Shown here piece by piece: positions 63,844 to 64,000 of a DNA stretch of 64,000 nucleotides. Within the stretch, counting starts at the first letter, position 1, and each line of letters starts with the position of its first letter. This stretch comes from CAYRRR01 sp964426755 (GTDB lineage: Bacteria > Patescibacteriota > Saccharimonadia > Saccharimonadales > JAGQNJ01): contig CAYRRR010000002.1 of NCBI GenBank assembly GCA_964426755.1, positions 4,779 to 68,778 of the forward strand. Direction: 5' to 3'. The notes below the pieces were generated by a model. It was given only the letters and a program-made list of their open reading frames with translations. It made no database searches and had not been told where the DNA came from. The translations under genes and the position numbers were made by a program.

Positions 63844-64000
63844 TTCCCGAATATTTTACCGTTGTAGGTGCAATGATTGCTTCTGCTGGCGGCATATATT
63901 ACTTGTATGAAACTATCAGGGGTACCGCAAAACCTAACAGAGTAACCTGGTTGCTTTGGGGACTTTTTCCGCTGATTACATTTGTCGCGCAACGTGTTCA
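63840..64000 (+). CDS. Membrane protein, 3' end outside the window
   Basis: Starts with ATG in an ATGA overlap with the glyS stop and stays open to the window end (53 codons visible). The visible part has two hydrophobic stretches ('YFTVVGAMIASAGGIYYLYE' and 'VTWLLWGLFPLITFVAQ') joined by a 'RGTAKPNRVTW' loop. The family cannot be told from this fragment. Confidence 0.65.
   Translation, partial: MIPEYFTVVGAMIASAGGIYYLYETIRGTAKPNRVTWLLWGLFPLITFVAQRV

Noticed and set aside
1..64000. Recoded UGA (genetic code 25), CRISPR arrays, IS elements, tRNA or rRNA genes
   Set aside because: UGA ends several genes in normal operon overlaps (ftsE, xseB, recO) and RF2 is present. No repeat-spacer pattern, transposase, or tRNA-like cloverleaf with a GGTTCGAATCC-type arm was noticed.

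Overview
This looks like a chromosomal segment of a Patescibacteria (CPR) bacterium, most probably a Saccharibacteria (TM7) relative. The evidence is compact single-domain housekeeping genes, many 1-4 nt overlaps, a bL31 without the zinc motif, a B12-dependent ribonucleotide reductase, an archaeal-type class I lysyl-tRNA synthetase, a eukaryote-like IleRS, FtsA/FtsZ/FtsEX division genes and small DUF5663-type proteins. UGA is an ordinary stop and both RF1 and RF2 are encoded, so the code-25 lineages (Gracilibacteria, Absconditabacteria) are excluded. The lineage call rests on gene content and family recognition, not on a phylogeny. I see no insertion sequence, prophage, CRISPR array, tRNA or rRNA.

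Layout. 1-5 kb: a tail-anchored coiled-coil protein, a DUF5663 protein, then def-fmt and priA on the minus strand. 5-13.5 kb: a small winged-helix protein, rpsU-yqeY-adk-map, ftsA, ftsZ, and nrdR-nrdJ behind two candidate NrdR boxes. 13.9-17.4 kb: a T-box leader driving a cupin gene and ileS. 17.4-26 kb: rplU, parA-parB, lepB, an LCP cell-wall ligase, HtrA, and prmC-prfA on the minus strand. 26-32 kb: rpmE and rpsB-tsf divergent, then frr, uppS, rseP and a CPBP protease. 32.2-36 kb: a proline-codon attenuator in front of a small gene and proS, then greA and class I lysS. 36-45 kb: msrA, a heliorhodopsin, a HAD phosphatase, a Cys-containing PD-(D/E)XK nuclease, serS, hpf, secA and an M16 peptidase. 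45-51.6 kb: prfB, ftsE-ftsX, two paralogous coiled-coil murein hydrolases (one M23, one CHAP) and an S41 protease, which together form a division and wall-cleavage module. 51.7-57 kb: pyrG, a lone receiver, an FHA-PP2C fusion, rpmA and a Trm11-like methyltransferase. 57-64 kb: a flippase-like protein, xseA-xseB, a membrane-anchored methyltransferase, a degenerate histidine kinase and receiver pair, recO, glyS and the start of another membrane protein.

The most notable observations are: (1) a heliorhodopsin with intact K255 and E120 and its own promoter, next to msrA; (2) a complete 1:2 / 2:3 / 3:4 transcription attenuator with a Pro-containing leader peptide ahead of proS; (3) a T-box with a textbook antiterminator bulge ahead of ileS, nested inside a 15-bp terminator-like helix; (4) an M23 peptidase whose two catalytic halves are in reversed order, beside a CHAP paralogue with which it shares a 204-bp identical segment encoding the presumed FtsX-facing region; (5) a kinase and receiver pair in which both phospho-acceptor residues (His and Asp) are Glu; (6) a rpmA leader able to mask its own ribosome-binding site; (7) many genes whose -10 box lies only 4-9 nt upstream of the start codon, implying widespread leaderless mRNAs.

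Coordinates of motifs were counted by hand from the sequence. Family names come from recognising motifs and were not checked against a database.
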